A DNA stretch of 64,000 nucleotides from Ophiosphaerella korrae (Eukaryota; Ascomycota; Dothideomycetes; Pleosporales; Phaeosphaeriaceae), in assembly GCA_028456385.1 (NCBI GenBank), contig JALNQF010000165.1, positions 33,675-97,674 of the forward strand, in the 5' to 3' direction. The position numbers were made by a program, and so were the translations under genes. Positions within the stretch are counted from its first letter, which is position 1; every line of letters starts with the position of its first letter. The notes beneath the pieces were generated by a model. The model did not search any database. It worked only from the letters and a program-made list of their open reading frames with translations, and had not been told where the DNA came from. Below, piece after piece: positions 60,803 through 64,000 of the stretch.

Positions 60803-62638
60803 CTATCTCCTCTTTTAGGTAAGTTCTAGTTTATCTATCTTAGAGCTAAAGTTATTAACTTAGTTTCTTTATTAATATAGAGCTCCTTATCTTCTTTTAT
60901 ACCTACTAAATCTACTCTTTATTATCTTTAATTAGTAGATTGTGTATTATATTATAGTATTACTATATTTCTTTATTCTTATTATAAATCTTTAAATCTT
61001 TCTATAGAGTATATTTCTTTAAAGTATAGTAAGGCTTATAAAGTATATATTTATACTAATACTTATATATCTTATAATCTTTCTAGTATATCTCTTATAG
61101 AGTATAAGTTAATAATACTTATTTATATATCTATACTTATTTGTAATAGAGAGAGCTATTAACTATACTTAAGATAAACTATCTAAATAGATTACTAAGG
61201 CTAAAAAAGAACGTAATTAGATTCTAAGTATATAGGTAAAAAATTACACTTATCTAATTTGTCTTTATAAGACAAAGGCCTTAAATAATAAGAAGTCTAT
61301 TGTATAAGCTACTCTTATAGAGTCTAAGCTTAATTTTAAGGCTATAGTAGAGGCTATTCCTATAGTATTAGGTGTTCCTATTATCTCTCTATCTAGTAGT
61401 AGTAACGTTAATTTTCTTAGTTTACTTTAAGGCGCTCTAGAGGGTTTTAATTTTAGAACTCCTCTAGTTTCTTAAAGTAGTTAAGGTTATCTTCTAGTTT
61501 CTATATATCTTCCTATATTTATCCTTTCTTATCTATACCTATCTATTTTACTAAGTAGTAGTTCCTACTATTATAGAACTAATATTCTAGGATTTCTTTA
61601 ATTTCCTATTCTTCGTATTCTCTATACGTATCTACTTTATATACTAGTAGTTCTATATTTTATAGTACTATCTTTAGTAGTACTATATAGAAGATTAGGT
61701 ATATCTTTATCTTATTTAGTAGCTTTAGTTTAAATATAACTAGCGTAACTTTTTTCTTAATTTTATATAGTCTTATCTTAACGTAGTCTAGTTTTAAACT
61801 TAGTTATTTACTCTTAATATTTTTTTATATTAACTATACTTTTTCTCTCTTTTTAAATTAAGGTCCTTCCTAGTATTTCTTATTATAGTATTTTACTATC
61901 TAATTATATAGAAACTCTATATCCTATCTTAGTTAATTGTATATTTCTTTAAGTCTATTAGTAAGGTTTTCTCTTCTTAGAGACTAGGATTCTTTAGATC
62001 TTAGTATTTAATATACGCTAGAGTTAAATCTATAATTTATAAAAAAAAGTAATACTCTTATTACTATATTCTTTACACTATTATATACTAACTATACTAT
62101 AGGTAGTAGCTATACCTAGTTATTCTAGTTATAGTTAAGGTAATATCTTAAGTACTATTCTACTATCTAATTTATTTATTTAGATTATCTATCTATTTAT
62201 AAGTAATATACTATTAACATTATATAATTAATTCCTCTTTATACTATTATTATTTTCTATAGTTTTAATATAAATCTTATATCTCTATCTATAATAATCT
62301 TATCTAGAAGTCTATATTAACTAATTATAGTTCCTAGAACCTAATATATAGTAACCTCTATCCTACTTTTTTTTTTATATAGTCTAAAGTATAAATATTT
62401 TATAAGCTTATCTGCTATTATTAGAATTCTATTATACTTAATTCCTAATATTAAGTCTTTTAACTTAGGTAGCTTTATAATAAAGTCTATTATAATAACT
62501 CTTTATAGCTATTCTAGTACTTCTATTAGTTATAGTATTCTATATAGTACGTATCTACTATACTTATTTCTATAATATTCTATATAGTCTTGTAGTACTT
62601 CTATTACTAGTTATCTTACGTTTAAAATATAGTAGTCT

Positions 62639-63079
62639 TGTAATAAGCTTTCTAGGGTTAACTTCCTAGTAGCCTAAAAGTATTAGTAGATTAGGAAGTA
62701 ATAATAAAAGCTCGTATAGTAATCTATAATAGGCTATAAATAATAGAAGATATTTTACAACTATCTTAGTATTATTACTCGTAGTTAATAATTAAATTAC
62801 TAATACTATCTTAGTAATAGGTATTACTACTAACTATATACTTAGGCTCCTTAGCTAGCTTTATACTTTGTATTTACTAAGATTATAAATTATAAATTTA
62901 TTACGTATTTTAGCTTTGTACTTTATATTTACTAAGATCGTAAATTACGAATTTATTACGTGTCTCTATTGTAATTAGCTTCCTAGTTAAGTTCGTTACT
63001 CTATAGGTTATACGTACTTTTATTATCTATAGTAGGGCTAACTAGCTTAAATTAGTTTTCTCTTATTATAGCTATAATA
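62639..63079 (-). mobile_element. Solo LTR of family A nested in copy 4
   Basis: 441 bp, starting TGTAATAAGCTTTCTAGGG and ending AGCTATAATA, flanked by the exact 5-bp duplication AGTCT (62634-62638 and 63080-63084). No internal sequence is present. It is what remains after the two LTRs of an element recombined. Confidence 0.88.
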
Positions 63080-64000
63080 AGTCTTATAGTAGTCTATCTA
63101 GAGTTTTGTTAATTCCCTAGTATTTATATATTAGTAATTTATAGAATTATTATATAAATTCTCTTTAGATCTTTTTTAGAATATATATCCTTCTATAGGC
63201 TTATATAAATCCCTCTTAGTTTTCTAGTTTCTTTATTTCTTTAGATACTTCTTACGTTATTTTCTAAATCTATTTATCTAGCTTGCTATTCTTTCTTTTA
63301 AGTATTACAGCTATTTTAAGTATATTTAGGACTAAATATCTTTCTTTATATTTAACTAGAACTATACTAGTAGCGTTTACTTCTTCTTATAAGTCTAGTC
63401 TTCTACTAAAGGTATCTATAAATTAGTTATCTTTCCCTTTTATATATATAATTTCTAAGTTAAATATTAATAGGAATTCTTACTATCTTGTATAGTATTA
63501 TAATAAGTCTTTATTTACTATAAATCTTATAAGATTCTAGTAGTCTATATAGACTTTTATTTAGTATTTTACTCTTTATAGGTATACTCTCTATTACTTA
63601 AATACTTTATAAATTACTAATATCTCTTTATTATAAATTAGATAATTAAGCTTAGCTAGCTTTATTTTCTTAGAGAAGTATTTAACTAAGTATTCTTATT
63701 TAGTCTTTAGGTCTTCTTATATTAGTGCTATTCTATAGACTAAGTTAGATATATCTATTTTTACTATTACTAGTAGTTCTAGGTTATATATTCTAATAAC
63801 TAGATTCTCTATAAACTTTCTTTTAATTTTATTAAATACTTTATTATATTCTTTTATCTATTTAAATAGTGTATCTTTCTTTATAAGTCTTATTATAAGC
63901 TTTATATCTTTAGACTATCTTACTATTAACTTTCTATAAAAGTTTACTAGCCTATAAAATTATTATACTTCTTTTAAGTTCTTTAGTATTAGCTATTTAT

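Larger units (their letters stand above)
60310..64000 (-). mobile_element. Ty3/gypsy element, family A copy 4, cut by the window end and by a nested solo LTR
   Basis: The left LTR (60310-60802) and the adjoining sequence match family A read on the minus strand: the polypurine tract (AAAAGAGGAGATAG on the minus strand), then the chromodomain and integrase relics. The element is interrupted by a solo LTR at 62639-63079. After it the same internal sequence continues (compare 62580-62638 plus 63080-63400 with 25430-25800 of copy 1) into the RT region and beyond base 64000. The far LTR is outside the window. It is heavily RIP-mutated. Confidence 0.85.

Overview
The window looks like part of the genome of a filamentous ascomycete (Pezizomycotina; Dothideomycetes is my best guess, not proven). 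The reasons are short introns of about 42-53 nt with GT..AG ends, typical fungal families (Fung_rhodopsin, F-box, HET, ferric reductase, DUF3435, DUF3723, MADS-like proteins), and a 40-kb block with the signature of repeat-induced point mutation (RIP). All domain calls and splice sites were read by eye from the sequence, without database searches.

Bases 1-18.5 kb are of ordinary base composition. They hold a spliced acidic/basic hypothetical protein (about 1.0-2.9 kb), a small coiled-coil ORF with an ATG microsatellite in its leader (3.2-3.7 kb), a spliced kinase-fold protein that has lost its catalytic motifs (4.0-5.0 kb), and a three-exon coiled-coil protein (5.2-5.8 kb). A gene-free stretch follows with a 50-bp inverted repeat and a 17-bp-periodic array of CCGYACGG palindromes (6.5-7.4 kb). 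Then come an intact four-exon ferric reductase (7.6-9.3 kb), a MADS-like pseudogene with three in-frame TAG stops (9.8-10.6 kb), a DUF3723 pseudogene (10.8-13.0 kb), the C-terminal end of a HET protein (12.9-13.4 kb), a small one-pass membrane protein (14.2-14.7 kb), a three-exon rhodopsin-family 7TM protein (15.5-16.5 kb) and an F-box protein (17.3-18.5 kb).

At 18.9-21.9 kb, on the minus strand, lies a broken gene for a DUF3435 tyrosine recombinase, the family of Starship captains. It points left, toward the ferric reductase and the DUF3723 relic. DUF3435, DUF3723 and ferric reductase genes together are a known signature of Starship giant transposons, so 0-22 kb may be the remains of one. 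This is the main hypothesis of the report.

From about 23.2 kb to the end the DNA is AT-rich and full of TA dinucleotides, with almost no ORF longer than 60 codons. It is a pile of RIP-mutated transposons whose ends can still be placed with exact target duplications. Family A comprises four Ty3/gypsy chromovirus-type LTR elements of about 7.02-7.03 kb (23170-30201 minus; 35849-42870 plus; 51845-58868 plus; 60310-window end, minus) and a solo LTR (62639-63079). Family B is one Ty3/gypsy element (31808-45603 plus) that is split by the second family A element. A Tc1/mariner-type element with long inverted repeats and TA duplications lies at 46937-49014. The stretches between these elements are AT-rich relics that I could not assign.
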